This document shows positions 33,290-44,019 of a DNA stretch of 64,000 bases, piece by piece. The notes under the pieces were generated by a model. That model saw only the letters and a program-made list of their open reading frames with translations. It had not been told where the DNA came from and did no database searches. The stretch covers positions 1 to 64,000 of the forward strand of contig NC_087068.1 of the NCBI RefSeq assembly GCF_963678635.1, in the 5' to 3' direction. The DNA comes from Symsagittifera roscoffensis. Taxonomy: Eukaryota > Xenacoelomorpha > Acoela > Convolutidae. Position 1 is the first letter of the stretch. Each line of letters starts with the position of its first letter. The position numbers and the translations under genes are program-made.

Positions 33290-34190
33290 GTTCAGGCTCC
33301 TAAAATTTTACCTCTATTGGTTCCTTATCAGCTTCGATGAGGTTGTAAGTTGGTGGGTTTCTTGTTGGGATGTCAAAAATTTCAAAAACTTCGTCAGTGA
33401 ATGATTGTTATTATCCCTTTCAAAAAGGAAGGTCAATTTTTGCTATTCTAACGATATCACCAACGTAGAGCTTTGGTCGGCGTACTAGTTTCTGCTATTG
33501 TTCCACTCTCGATGAAATGAGACGTGGAACTTCCTTTTTGGTAACTTCATTCGGGGCTATTTTGGTAACGCGGTTTGTTCTCGAGTTAATTGTGTTGACA
33601 AAATCTTGAATCTTATCGATGTATGAGTAGGTTTATTTGTCCTCCAAATACTTATAAATCAAAACCTTTAGTGATCAAATGTTCATCTCCGCAAAAGCTC
33701 ATTTTTTTCAATGTCTGTTGTATATGTTTCGATGCCCTTTTTCTCACATAAAGTTTTGAATGACCCCTTGAACTCTCTGCCTTCATCTACTCAGACTTTT
33801 TTGGCTGTTTTGTTTTTATCATTTGTTTGAATGCTTCCGCAGTTGAGGTGGCATACTTTGATTTCAATGGTTGTACACGTAGAAAGCTGGACATGCAATC
33901 CACAGCAACCATAGGGTATTCAATGTTCTGTTGTAATCTTCAAGTTTATCAACATACGCCAGGTCAATTGACCATATTTCGTCTATGTCATAAAGTATCA
34001 CTTTGAGGCGTGGTGTTTTGCGACGAACAGTTCGATTTTTGTAGATGCTGGCTCTGTATGTAAGAAACTTTTCACTTTACTTCGTGAAATTTCTGATTCC
34101 TCTTTTAAATTCTGTACACTGCAAAACAATGCTGGACCTTTACTTGTAAAATTAGTTTTCAATAGTTTTACTTCAGTTGGTGTAATCTTG
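33290..34190 (-). pseudogene. Polinton integrase (rve family), frame-broken
   Basis: Retrovirus-type integrase used for Polinton insertion. Readable parts along the minus strand: the N-terminal region KITPTEVKLLKTNFTSKGPA and SRSKVKSFLHTEPAS; the catalytic core with DEIWSIDLAYVDKL (first Asp) and VAVDCMSSFLRVQPLKSKYA; the following block equivalent to the second Asp region (VDEGREFKGSFKT, with a stop before it); then DKIQDFVNTINSRTNRVTK; and a C-terminal segment (KLYVGDIVRIAKIDLP, EVFEIFDIPTRNPPTYNLIE). Five or more stops and shifts interrupt it, so it cannot be active. The catalytic Glu lies in a damaged stretch. Neighbouring genes fit Polinton order. Confidence 0.8.
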
Positions 34191-35221
34191 CCTTTTTTTC
34201 TGTTTTTTTCTTTGTCTTCTCTGTCGTTGCAGAATCTGAATTGTTATCGAGCGTTTCGTACGACTCGGTGTATTCCTCTTCTGCTGCTCCTTCTTCTCGT
34301 TTGGTTTTTTGCGCTGCCCGTTTTCTTTCACTGTCTGGAACAGTCCTTCTGGTTTTGCGACCTTAACTGCTTTTTGAGCTAGAACTTGATGCCGACGGTT
34401 TCTCGGGAGAAAAGAGGAGGAGGGCTGTAGATGTTGAAGGGGAATTTGTGGAACCTCTGCTTCTTTGCTTCTGTTGAGCTTGTTCCGTATTCGTTGTCTG
34501 AAGCTCGACTTGGGCATACTTGTTCATAACCAACCGTTCATCAAGTTTGAGTGACCTCAAAATCATCATTAAAGCAGGGTTGTAAAATTTTTTAGCTTGT
34601 TGTTGTATATCTTACAAAAAAACTGATGCTTTAAGACCGGTTGGCACTTTATCAACGTAAAGTTCTTCATTATCTTGATTTATTTTGACACCTCTGATTT
34701 TTTAAATACTTCAAGAACTATTTTCGCTCGCTTAAGTTTGTGTTCTTCCATGAGCTGTGATTGTAACAGGATATGTTCAGTGGAAAATGAGTCACTAAGC
34801 TCAACATTTTTTTCCATCTCGCTTCCTCCTTCATCATCATCATCATCTTGAGAAGTGAGAAGGAGAGCTTGTTTTTGTGGATTGCTTTCTGCTTCGGCAA
34901 CAATAGGTGGTTCAGGGGTTGGGGTATGACTGCTGTCGTATCAATAGATGATGTTGTTGTTGTTGTTCTTGCTGATTCAGTTAATGGTCTCAAACGGTTC
35001 AAATATGATAGTTGCGGTTTCTTGTGTTTGATGGAGTTGTCAAGCAAAATCTTCGCTGCATGTGGTTGATCTCTGATATACATACACTTCGGAATTTGAA
35101 CAATTTCTTCTGCTGCCATTTCTATGCTGTCAAATAATTGAAGCAAAAATAAAGTATATGTCTGATTAGATAACATCATTGTTTGCTCAGTATAATAGCT
35201 CGTTTTTTTTTCAGGACTCAT
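34173..35221 (-). pseudogene. Polinton gene upstream of integrase, low-complexity, broken
   Basis: Two open parts, 34718-35221 and 34173-34517. The first contains EIVQIPKCMYIRDQPHAAKI and KKPQLSYLNRLRPLTE, a start seen in hypothetical proteins of other invertebrate Polintons, then a Thr-rich run and a Met/Glu run from simple repeats. The region between has LDERLVMNKYAQ in yet another frame; the second part is Arg/Lys/Gln-rich. It runs straight into the integrase N-terminus with a frame change near 34175, so it may be the same gene. Function unknown. Confidence 0.5.
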
Positions 35222-35355
35222 TTTTCGATTGATTAAAATTTTGTACTCTTTCGAATTTATTGAGGTTTTTCGATTTTGACAGGCACATTACCGTTGACTA
35301 AAATAAGCAAGTATTCACAAAAAACTGATATCATTTGACTATTTGATTTTTTTAT

Positions 35356-36121
35356 CTAATGAAGCCTCGTAGTTGAGTTGGGTTCAACTGTACCATGTGA
35401 TGCAGTATAAATAATTTTTTCGCGTTCATTTGTTATGGGTGTCACATCTGCTTGGTAAATAAAAAATTGACGGACCAAGTGGTATTATGTTTGAACAGTA
35501 TCTGAGACAGTCTAATTTTCGGGGATCTAAATCTATTAATAGATGTCCGAAGCTGTCCTTTGTAGCCAGTTCTGCGATTGTCGTAAGAATTTTGGTGCAT
35601 TAGGTTGCTTTCCGAGGTGATCAAGTTGCTGAATATCACAAGGTAATTTGAATAAAATGATGTGAGGTGTGTTCAAATCAATAGTTCGTGACCATCGGCT
35701 TTGTTGGAAAAAATATGTTTATCATAAAAAACATCTAAGCCCCTGTGTCTTCCTGCTATTGCTAGTTTAACTAATTCTTTGTCATTTTATATTTCTTCAA
35801 ATGAGTCATCAAACACTAACATAATGTTTTCACTGTTTCTCAAAGGATCGAATCCGTCAAACTTTACAAATTGAATATGAATTCTACGAAAATTTAACTC
35901 GTCCATAACTACAGGTTGAATATTTTTGTAAAAAAAAACATTCTTTCGTATATGGGATAAAATGTTCTTCCTGTCAGTAGCTTGAAAATCAACTCTGTTT
36001 TTCCGGATCCTGACGGTCCTACAACTGCCATAAACAGTCTTGTCGACGTATCAAAAACTTTATTCATATCCTTTGGTTTGATAGCACGTACCCAACTAAA
36101 CCAGACAAAATTGAAAACCAA
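35356..36121 (-). pseudogene. Polinton genome-packaging ATPase (FtsK/HerA, A32-like), broken
   Basis: The Walker A motif GPSGSGKTELIF lies in 35909-36121 after the typical lead FDTSTRLFMAVV. Downstream, in changing frames, are a Walker B-like LVFDDSFEE, AGRHRG, and the late conserved blocks TIDLNTPHIILFK, GHLLIDLDP and a Ser/Pro-rich end, about 35356. This is the packaging ATPase conserved in Polintons, virophages and poxviruses. Several stops and frameshifts (for instance near 35900, 35790 and 35640) make it inactive. Its upstream end is indistinct. Confidence 0.75.
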
Positions 36122-36757
36122 ACTGACGTCTCTTCACAGCTTATTTGCGTCCAAGAGAGTTTATAGATACATAAAGTTGGTAAAATGAAATTTAAAATCA
36201 TTTGAGACTTAAAAACTACTTCTGATCTGGAGACTGTAACATCATTACAAAACTTTCAAGATTTTTGCTCAGTGTTTGTTTGATCATAAGCAAAATCGGT
36301 AACTATAGTAGCATCAGACTCATCAATCGCTAATTCAGACGTTCAGCTGTTCAATTTAGTTTTCTCTATCTGGTTCTTTCTAACACTCTGTCTATAACAC
36401 TAGTTTCCTAATGAGAAGGAAAAAATGTGTTTTTGCCATAAATTATGTTTTATCTAATCTTCAGAACAATAAAAAAATCTCGTATCGTGTATAACTTGTA
36501 AAGTAATTAGTTATGTCATTATCATTGCCATCATTTGTCACAACATAATTGGCTGGCACATATTCAGTTTTTGCAAGGAATACAATTTTCTGTACAGAGT
36601 TCTCTTTTACTAGTTTCTGAACTTCCTCAGGTAGGTCACTGCTTTGATGATCCATTTGAATTCCGGGTTGACATTTGGGCACTAAGAATAGCCTGGGAAG
36701 ACATTTAACATAGCCTGGGAAGACAAAATTTAACTCGTCCATAACTACAGGTTGAAT
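35891..36757. repeat. 31-bp direct repeat flanking the ATPase 5' end
   Basis: AATTTAACTCGTCCATAACTACAGGTTGAAT occurs at 35891-35921 (inside the ATPase gene) and 36727-36757. Next to the second copy, TAGCCTGGGAAGACA is doubled (36689-36724). Confidence 0.85.
36461..36742 (-). CDS. unrecognised ORF at the edge of the Polinton region
   Basis: 93 codons from a real ATG. The first six residues (MDELNF) come from the 31-bp repeat shared with the ATPase gene. The rest, with DLPEEVQKLVKENSVQKIVF and YVPANYVVTNDGNDNDITNY, looks like genuine protein but matches no family I know. It may be a truncated Polinton gene or a fragment of the host sequence next to the element. No terminal inverted repeat is visible beyond it (36758-37027). 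Confidence 0.35.
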   Translation of the reverse strand: MDELNFVFPGYVKCLPRLFLVPKCQPGIQMDHQSSDLPEEVQKLVKENSVQKIVFLAKTEYVPANYVVTNDGNDNDITNYFTSYTRYEIFLLF

Positions 36758-37027
36758 TGTAAATTTTCAGAATTAGCATTCGACAAACCAATCGTTATTA
36801 CAAATTTTTTGTTTCCGAATCAAATTCAAAATTTCTAGGCTGGTTGAAAATAACAGGCAGCTAAAAGTACAATTTTTTCTGTCTGTGACTTCGGGATAAG
36901 CGTATTAAAACTTGGGAAAAATTTAGGGAAAGTTTAACAATTATCACCTTCCGAAACATGCTGTTCAAAAAGTTTTTGTTTGACGTACATTTTCATGTGA
37001 TTTAAAATGTTAATTTGTTTGTCTTAG

Positions 37028-37525
37028 ATGCCATCATACTTAGAGACTGTCAGAGTCCCTTTCGCGGGACTAGAGCTCATAAACATTCCGATTGAAGAAA
37101 TTCATGTCCGTTATAAGGCTGAGCCCGATCCTGAGGCCTTAGTAGTGAAGGAGCTCTGGCTCAAACCGCGCCAGTGGGCCAAGGGGAAACCCCTTCCCCG
37201 GACTGTCGTCCCTGGGTCGCCCGAGTGGGAATTCTTCACCGAGAAACTCAGGGACGTAGTCGCCCTCGGGGGTTGGATTGGGTACAGGGCTGCTGATCTG
37301 CAGGGGCTGATGGACAGCCCAGCAGCGTCATTTATTCCCCCTTTTACTTATCCTATTTTGTTTATTATTATTATGATTATTATTATTATTATTATGCCTT
37401 TCGACAACATCAACTTTCGGGTAAGTCATTCTTATTTAGTTCAAAGTGATTGTTCATTTTTGCCTAAATAGAGGTGGCGGCCGCCGTTCTTGATGAATTT
37501 TCCTTTCTTCGCGTTTCAGCAATAA
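37028..37525 (+). CDS. predicted two-exon gene of unknown function
   Basis: Exon 1, 37028-37420, starts with ATG placed directly after a good acceptor (TTTGTTTGTCTTAG). It runs 131 codons open to a perfect donor (CTTTCGG|GTAAGT). Exon 2, 37472-37525, follows an acceptor (CCTAAATAG), adds 17 in-frame codons and stops at a TAA that overlaps AATAAA (37521-37526). The intron would be 51 bp. The first 100 residues (LINIPIEEIHVRYKAEPDPE, VPGSPEWEFFTEKLRDVVAL) look globular and are clearly richer in G+C than the surroundings. An (ATT)n run encodes a short Ile stretch near the end. No family recognised; could also be a relic of an unknown element. Confidence 0.5.
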
Positions 37526-37526
37526 A
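37521..37526 (+). terminator. AATAAA polyadenylation signal overlapping the stop
   Basis: AATAAA shares bases with the TAA stop of the predicted gene above. Only a motif match. Confidence 0.35.
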
Positions 37527-39481
37527 ACATGCATTTTTGAAGCAAATCGTTCACCGCCGCCAACAGTTAAGCTACGCTGCCAAATCTTGTGCTTTCCTAT
37601 ATACCATATAATTTGGTTGCATATAATAGGTATATAACGTCATTTTACATGTAAACAAGCCAATACCCACAAATTTTAGAAGGGAAAATATTCACCAATC
37701 AAAACTTTATTCCCTTCCCGTTTCCATAAAGTGGCTGGAAAACTACCAATTTAACCCCCCTTAAAACATGTCTGCCCGAAAAAGTAGGAGCTTTAACCCC
37801 TTTGGTCAGTGCAACGGCACACCGAAAAAAAAGGGGGGCTAATAAAGGTCATTTTCCTAGCCACTTTTAATATACTACTAATGCACAGTTTGGCCTCGGA
37901 ATGTGGCAAAAAATTGGGTTGGGTTGCATTGGTTTGGAGATAGACAGCAATTTTGTGATCTAAGTTACTTCGGCTGGAAAACTGGAATGCTTCTTTAAAA
38001 TGTCTATTCTGTTGCTGGTGAAATTGAATTGAACTTACGCCGACTACGCTTTTTTACCGAAAAGAGTTTATAACAGGCAATTTGAATGTAAAATATCCGT
38101 TGATTCCTGTGGAAAAAAGAAAATTGAACGTTCTGGACGTTGTAATAACGGGTTATTCTATTACTGCTTTTACTGTGAAGTCTTATTGCGGTGCTCAGGC
38201 GCGGATCTAGGAGTTTCTCGAGGGGTGGAAACAATACAAAAAATTGACAAGTTTGTCGACCTTTTTTAGATCTACCAATTTGATATTCTGGACTCGCCTA
38301 AACCACTATAAGGACCCTAATTTAACCACATTTTCTGCGCCGCAGGCAAATTAAAAAAAAAACAGGCCAAAAAGGTATTTTTAGGCACTTCTTGAAAATG
38401 ATGACCGAAAGCGCGCTCTCCTCCCCTCCCCCCTCTAAAGTAGTATAGATTGGTGCCAAAGGCGCCTGACAAAAAAGTTTTAAGGTCAATCAGCCAAAAA
38501 CGGATATCTGAAAAAACTACAAAGGGGGGCCCCTTTGGGTAAGCAGGGGGTCGAATCCCTGAGGGAGGATTATATGCCTCCTTAAACTAGAATCAATTAC
38601 GATCTTAGTTTTTCCTTGTGCACCCATGATACAACCCTAATCAATTTGTGCTTTGATCAATTTTCCCTCCTGGTTTGACTAGTCGACCCGGTTTGTCCCA
38701 ATTTGACCCATGAGTAGACACTTTAATAACCTCGGCTATTGACTAAGTTGGCCTCCTAATTCGACACTGTTCCCACATGATTCGACCTCTTCCCTGTTCG
38801 AATGAATCATGCTTCTACCCTGTTCGCCCCATGATACGACTTTGTACTACATTCGAATCTTTAGTTCGACTATGTTCGACTCTTAATTTGACTCTTGTTT
38901 CAGACAAAGTCGAACCATGAATCCAAATCCATGAATGATTCGACCTGATTTGACTTGAATACGGGCTACAATTGAACTCACTATCTTTATTGGCGATCTC
39001 AGCTTCCCGGGTTGATTTTCCTTTTCAAACTTATTGGAATATCTGATTTTCCTTTTCAAACTTATTGGAAATGATTATGCAGATTTCATTTATTTGCTGA
39101 TTGAAGTTAAATTTGTAGCAAAACTGATTAAATTTGTTGATAATTCAATTACAACTTCACTTTCGTAGCTCATTTATCATTCAGTCACTTAGTCATTTCA
39201 AAGATACCGACCAAGTTTGGAATCTCAAGTCAGTCAAAGAGCCAAGATGACAATTGAAAATTACACATTAACATTAATGATTGATTGAATTACGTTTAAA
39301 ATATGCATTACAGCTCATGCAACTCAAGTGTCCGCAATTAGCCTCTAGCTTCATCAAAGATATTTACAAGTCAATCAACAGGTAAGTTACATAGCACACT
39401 GTCACATAAAATTTTGGCACATAAATCGGTTGTTCAGTTGAAAACAAAGGCTATTATTTCGTTAAGATTGTATTTCGTTGA
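37527..39481. other. non-coding stretch between the unknown gene and TRIM71
   Basis: No gene seen. 38690-38960 is filled with degenerate copies of (GA)TTCGACC/TTTGACC words. 39013-39070 holds a 31-bp tandem repeat (TGATTTTCCTTTTCAAACTT). The right part should be the 3' untranslated region of the TRIM71 gene (minus strand). A CTCAGGGA word on that strand is at 38552-38559. Confidence 0.5.
39089..39094 (-). terminator. candidate polyadenylation signal of TRIM71
   Basis: AATAAA on the minus strand about 390 bp downstream of the TRIM71 stop. It is the first clear match; an alternative TTTATT lies near 38987. Motif only. Confidence 0.3.
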
Positions 39482-42400
39482 TTAGAAGCCGAGAATTCGG
39501 TTGTTTCCGAAATCCACAACCAAGACAGTGCCCGTTGGTGACACACAGATGCCAGCCGGCCGGTCCATTTCGTTCACACCTGTGCCCTGGATCCCTCCGA
39601 TGCTGGCAATAGCACTGCCCTGCACGGTGAACACTTGCACCCTGTGGTTCCTGGAATCCGAGATCAAAACGAGTCCCTGCGGATCTACGCAGATGCCTTG
39701 CGGTCTTTTCAGGCAGTCAATGCCCTCGCCTTCTTGTGAGAAATAATTCGCTTTATTAAAATCTGAAACAAATAATTCATCTGAAAATTGATGAATCTCA
39801 CATTTTACCTAAATACACTTTTAAAAGCCCAATGCGAGTTTACTTGTTTATTTCCCAAAGCATGAAAAATTTGAAATAAAAACAGCCTTCCCTAATACAA
39901 TTTTTCACTATTGGTTTTAACAGCATCGGATTTGAAAGTATAAACGGATGCTGTTTTATGAAAAACCCTGGATACCATGGACCATAGTTCTAATGCTTAC
40001 CAGGCTCTGTCACCAGAACTCTATGTTTATTGAAGTCAGTTATCAAGGCGCAGTCGTTTGCCGTAAAACAGACTCCTCTGGGAGAGTCAAAGTGCTCCTG
40101 CCAGTCTTCGCACTGGTTCTTCAAGCCATACTGATACTTGAAGACTCCGTTCGAATTGAACATCTGAACCCTGTGGTTTCTCGTATCAGAGACTAAAATA
40201 TCACTTTGAGAGCTGACAGCCACGTCCCATGGGTAGGTGAACTGGCCTTTGCCAGCTCCCTTCTCACCAATCACTGAAACGAATGTCCCATCTAATCTGA
40301 ACACTTGCAATCGGTGATTATCCTTGTCGGCAACTATGAGTCGTTTCAATTTGCTATCCACCGCAACTGAGGCCGGTCTCTGGAACTCACCTGTTCGAGT
40401 TCCTTCTTTTCCGAATTTAAACTTGAAAACTCCACTCTGATCGAAAACTTGAATTCTGTTGTTACTTCTGTCCGCGACGTAAATGTTGCCTTCCGAGTCA
40501 CAGCAGATCCCCCAGGGTCGGCAAAGTTGTCCGTCTTCGGAACCTTCGCCTCCAAAGATCAACTTGGGAGTCTGTCCTCTGAGATCTGTGTAGCTTCTAC
40601 CTTTTATCACCTTCACTATGAAGGGACTTTGGCCTATCTTGAAGTTGTTCATGACTACATGTAATTTGTAAGATCCTTCCGTGTCTATGCAATACTGCAC
40701 ACTGTAGCTTCCGTTTTGGTTGTCAATGACGTTGTAGTGGATTTTGCGCGAGAGGAATTTGTTCTCGATTGGAGTCACCATGCACTTGATCAAATCTCCT
40801 CCCACCCCTCTGCGATGGCCGAAGTAGTCAACCGCCTGCACTACGAAAGTGGCAATCTGAAGCAACAGGCCAATCTTTTCACACGCAAAGCTTTCACCTT
40901 CGTTTTTTTCTCCAGTGCAAACTTTGTTTTGTGCAAACGTAAATATCTCAGATCGAGTTCAACCTGCGCTCAGATCTTAGGCTCATTAACCGATCAACGC
41001 TCTTCAAATATGATTGCCCCAGTCCCCTTTACGTTTGCTACTTTTTCTGCAGTGTCAATTAGAAACTGTTTTTCAGTAAAATAGTGCAAAACTTTATAGT
41101 TAACCTTGTTGACGATGGAGTCGGATAGACCAGTGCCCTTAGCCAGACACTTTTCCGGACAGGTGGCTGTCGAGTTCAGAACGGAGATAGACTGGAGCAG
41201 TTCCATGGCATTGGGGGCAACTTGGAACTGGAGGAGGGGGGCAGGGGCAGATTTGAGGGGCGAGAGGAGGAAGGGTTGGTATTCGCTGTCATGGCACTGC
41301 ATGATCTCCTGGTTCAAAGAGGTAATCTAAAAAGAGATACACTAATTCATCATTCTCGTTCAATTGTGGAATAAAACTTGTAGTTTTCTTATTTCCCTAG
41401 ACATACTATTTGAAGCGTTTTTGACACCAGCAATTATAAAATTGAAACTTGACCGTAGTTTTCAATGCTTCAAAAACGTTGATAAAACACTCAATTTTAG
41501 CCTGAATTCTAATCCCCTTGAAAATCGCTCTAAACAATTTCTTTGAGTTCTCATAATAGATCACATTAACTTGACAACACAAGTTTGAAAGCAATGTAAT
41601 CGTGTTCTTGTAGTTTTTGCTGTGTTACCTTGAAGCAGTACTTGATGAAGTGTGGGAGGTCTGTCTCGTACAAGTAGTTCACATTGCAGTCAGAGTAGTG
41701 TTGGAGGAGGGTGGAGCACTTGGAGTGCATCTTCTTCAGCACCTCCCGCTTCATGTGCACACTCGACGCACAACTAGCCTTCACCTCTTCTATTCTAAGC
41801 AGTGAAGATCAGCTCACCTCACTATCAAGCAGCTATCATTTATGAAGCTACAACTATCGAGAGTTGGAAGGGGAGGGGAGGGGAGGGGAGGGAAACAGCC
41901 TCGCATTACAGATTTCATGGACCATCGATTCATTAGTTTCCTTTCCTCCCGTCGCCCAGCACTGGAACATAGTTCCACATGTGGCTTTACCTGTGGAGGG
42001 ACAGGTCCTGCTTCTGCTGCAGTGCGTGAATGAGTGCCGTGTAACAAGTGTCCACCTCCTGTCGCCGCCTCTCAGCCTCCTCCTCCACCTCCTTCTCCAC
42101 CGTCTCCGTCATCCCCTCCATCTCCTCTATCAGCGGCATCAGATCCGCCGCCTTTTTCCGCTGTATAACACAAACAGCCACATGCAACTTCTGCTCAATA
42201 TAACTGCATAGCGAATTAGAGGGGCCGGAAAAAGTTTCTTGGAGTACTTTTTATTTAACCTCAACTTTATGATTTGACCCTTAGTTTCAGGCAGGTGAAA
42301 TTTTAAGGTAACTCGGCGCCATAATAAGATATATCCGTTCCCCAAACCCCATCAAGAAAACTATTATCAACCCCTGGCCTTATGTTCATGCTTATGTCAG

Positions 42401-44019
42401 TTATAAATTTATTTGCAGTTTCAACTCTACTGCCGTTTTTTTTTTCATCTTCCGCGTTCATCTTTACTTCTACAGAATGCTCCTGTTCTTCTGCGACGAA
42501 GCCGACAAACAAATTTTACTCAGAGTTTTAAATAAGAGATACTCAAGCTTACTGCACTTTCGACGTGTTCAATCACTGCAGCAGCCCTCATAATGAAATG
42601 CTTGCGGTGACCAAACTCCCAACACTTGTCACAGCCCCTCTGTTCACACTCCTTGCAGATGCCCGTGACAGGCAGACAGTGCAGCGAGCATTCGCTACTT
42701 CTTACCACCACCGAGCTAGTATCCACCGAGTACTCTCCACTCTTATTAGCCGACACCAACCCGCTGTCGTCCACGCATTCGTTATTATTGCTTAGATTAT
42801 GATGGTTGTTGTTGTTGTTCTTGTTGTGGTTGTTGTTGTTTTTGGTGGGGCAGCTGTTTCGTCTCTCTAATGCCTGCTGCACGTTCGATGATCCCCCCAC
42901 CGCGTGGTGCTTGACGAGACTCAGGTTGTGGTCTTTGGTGACCTTGAGTCGCGAGTGTGCACTGGTGCAATTCATGCACATCAGCTCATTGCACTCCTGA
43001 AATGCACAAGTTGCCGCACATTCCAACTAATGCCTTATGCTCTCTTTTAGATCCGTGACAACCTATAGCGGCATCACAGCAAAATTTAGTTCGACGATGA
43101 AGGGGGGTTGAGAATGGAGGCAAAGGATCATTTTTCAAGGATAAAGAATTACCTCACATGCCGCAAACGCAGGCACATCTTCCTCGCAAGAAGTACAATT
43201 GGACGAATTGTTCGAGTTGGGAGTCGCTTTATTGCTGCTGCTGCTGCTGCTGCTTTCCGTTATCCTCTCAGTTGGCAACTTCTGGGCGCTGGGCGGACTC
43301 GAGATTCGAATGCCTGTCTGCTTCTCACCTGAAGATTGCCCTACAATTTAATCTTCTGCTGAACCAAAGTGGTTATTTCAACATACATTTTTAGTAGGAT
43401 AGCTGCTTTAAATTGATTTTTCGAAAAACTTCATCAAACGTTTAAATTTCAGATTGGATGACTGTTCTGATACACTGGATAACAGTTGAGATTTCATTTT
43501 GTCAAAAGATTTGTTACAATTTTCTTTTGACACGACAATTTTAAGAAATGTAGATTATTAGCTACAAAAATTGAACTAACGTAATTGAACGAATCTCGGC
43601 GTGTCTCCATCTCGTTTTGAGGTATGATGAATCATCGACAAATCCGCTGGAATGTCATACAGCGCCGACGTGTCGATCGATTCGTTTCCGCATACTGGAC
43701 ATATCAAGGTCGAATTCAGACATCCGTCGCAAATTATGTGCGAACAGGACAGACAACTTTTCAGTTGGTCAACGGTATCGTAACAGTAGCCACAAGTCGA
43801 CTGTTTCGAACTGCTGCAAAACTCCAAAGATCCAAGCTGCTGAACATTCAGTTTCGGCGTGCTGATAGATCGCTTCAACGCCCAAGCATCGCTTGCGTCT
43901 GTTGTGTTTTTGCAGTCGGCTTGTGCGGAGGTAAATAAGTTGAGACGCGACAACATTGCCAGCTTCTCGCTCGTCAAGCTCTGTACGGGATATCCTTCTT
44001 GAGATCTTTCTCCAACCAT
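39482..44019 (-). CDS. TRIM71: TRIM71/LIN-41 orthologue (TRIM-NHL RNA-binding E3 ligase)
   Basis: Exons with matching GT-AG sites and phases: 43581-44019 (RING, C-x2-C...CLSCSHIICDGC...CPVC), 43153-43328 (poly-Ser, then the first half of B-box 1), 42553-42996 (rest of B-box 1, an Asn/His-rich run, B-box 2 with CSLHC...CKECEQRGCDKC...H), 42001-42160 and 41629-41794 (coiled coil), about 40994-41326, 40001 to about 40920 (filamin-type Ig domain, then NHL repeats 1-4) and 39482-39732 (NHL 5-6, ending VVDFGNNRILGF). The RING-BB-CC-filamin-six-NHL order and the ending are diagnostic of TRIM71/LIN-41, a post-transcriptional repressor of mRNAs in early development. The RING frame has a stop just above, so ATG 44019 is the likely start unless another exon precedes. 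The join between 40994 and 40920 is unresolved. Confidence 0.9.
41866..41893 (+). repeat. GGGGA tract in a TRIM71 intron
   Basis: Five GGGGA-type repeats in the intron between the two coiled-coil exons. The plus strand, complementary to the transcript, could form a G-quadruplex. Confidence 0.6.

Noticed and set aside
38535-38570. GGGGGTCGAATCCCT, like a tRNA T arm
   Set aside because: No acceptor, D or anticodon arm can be drawn around it.
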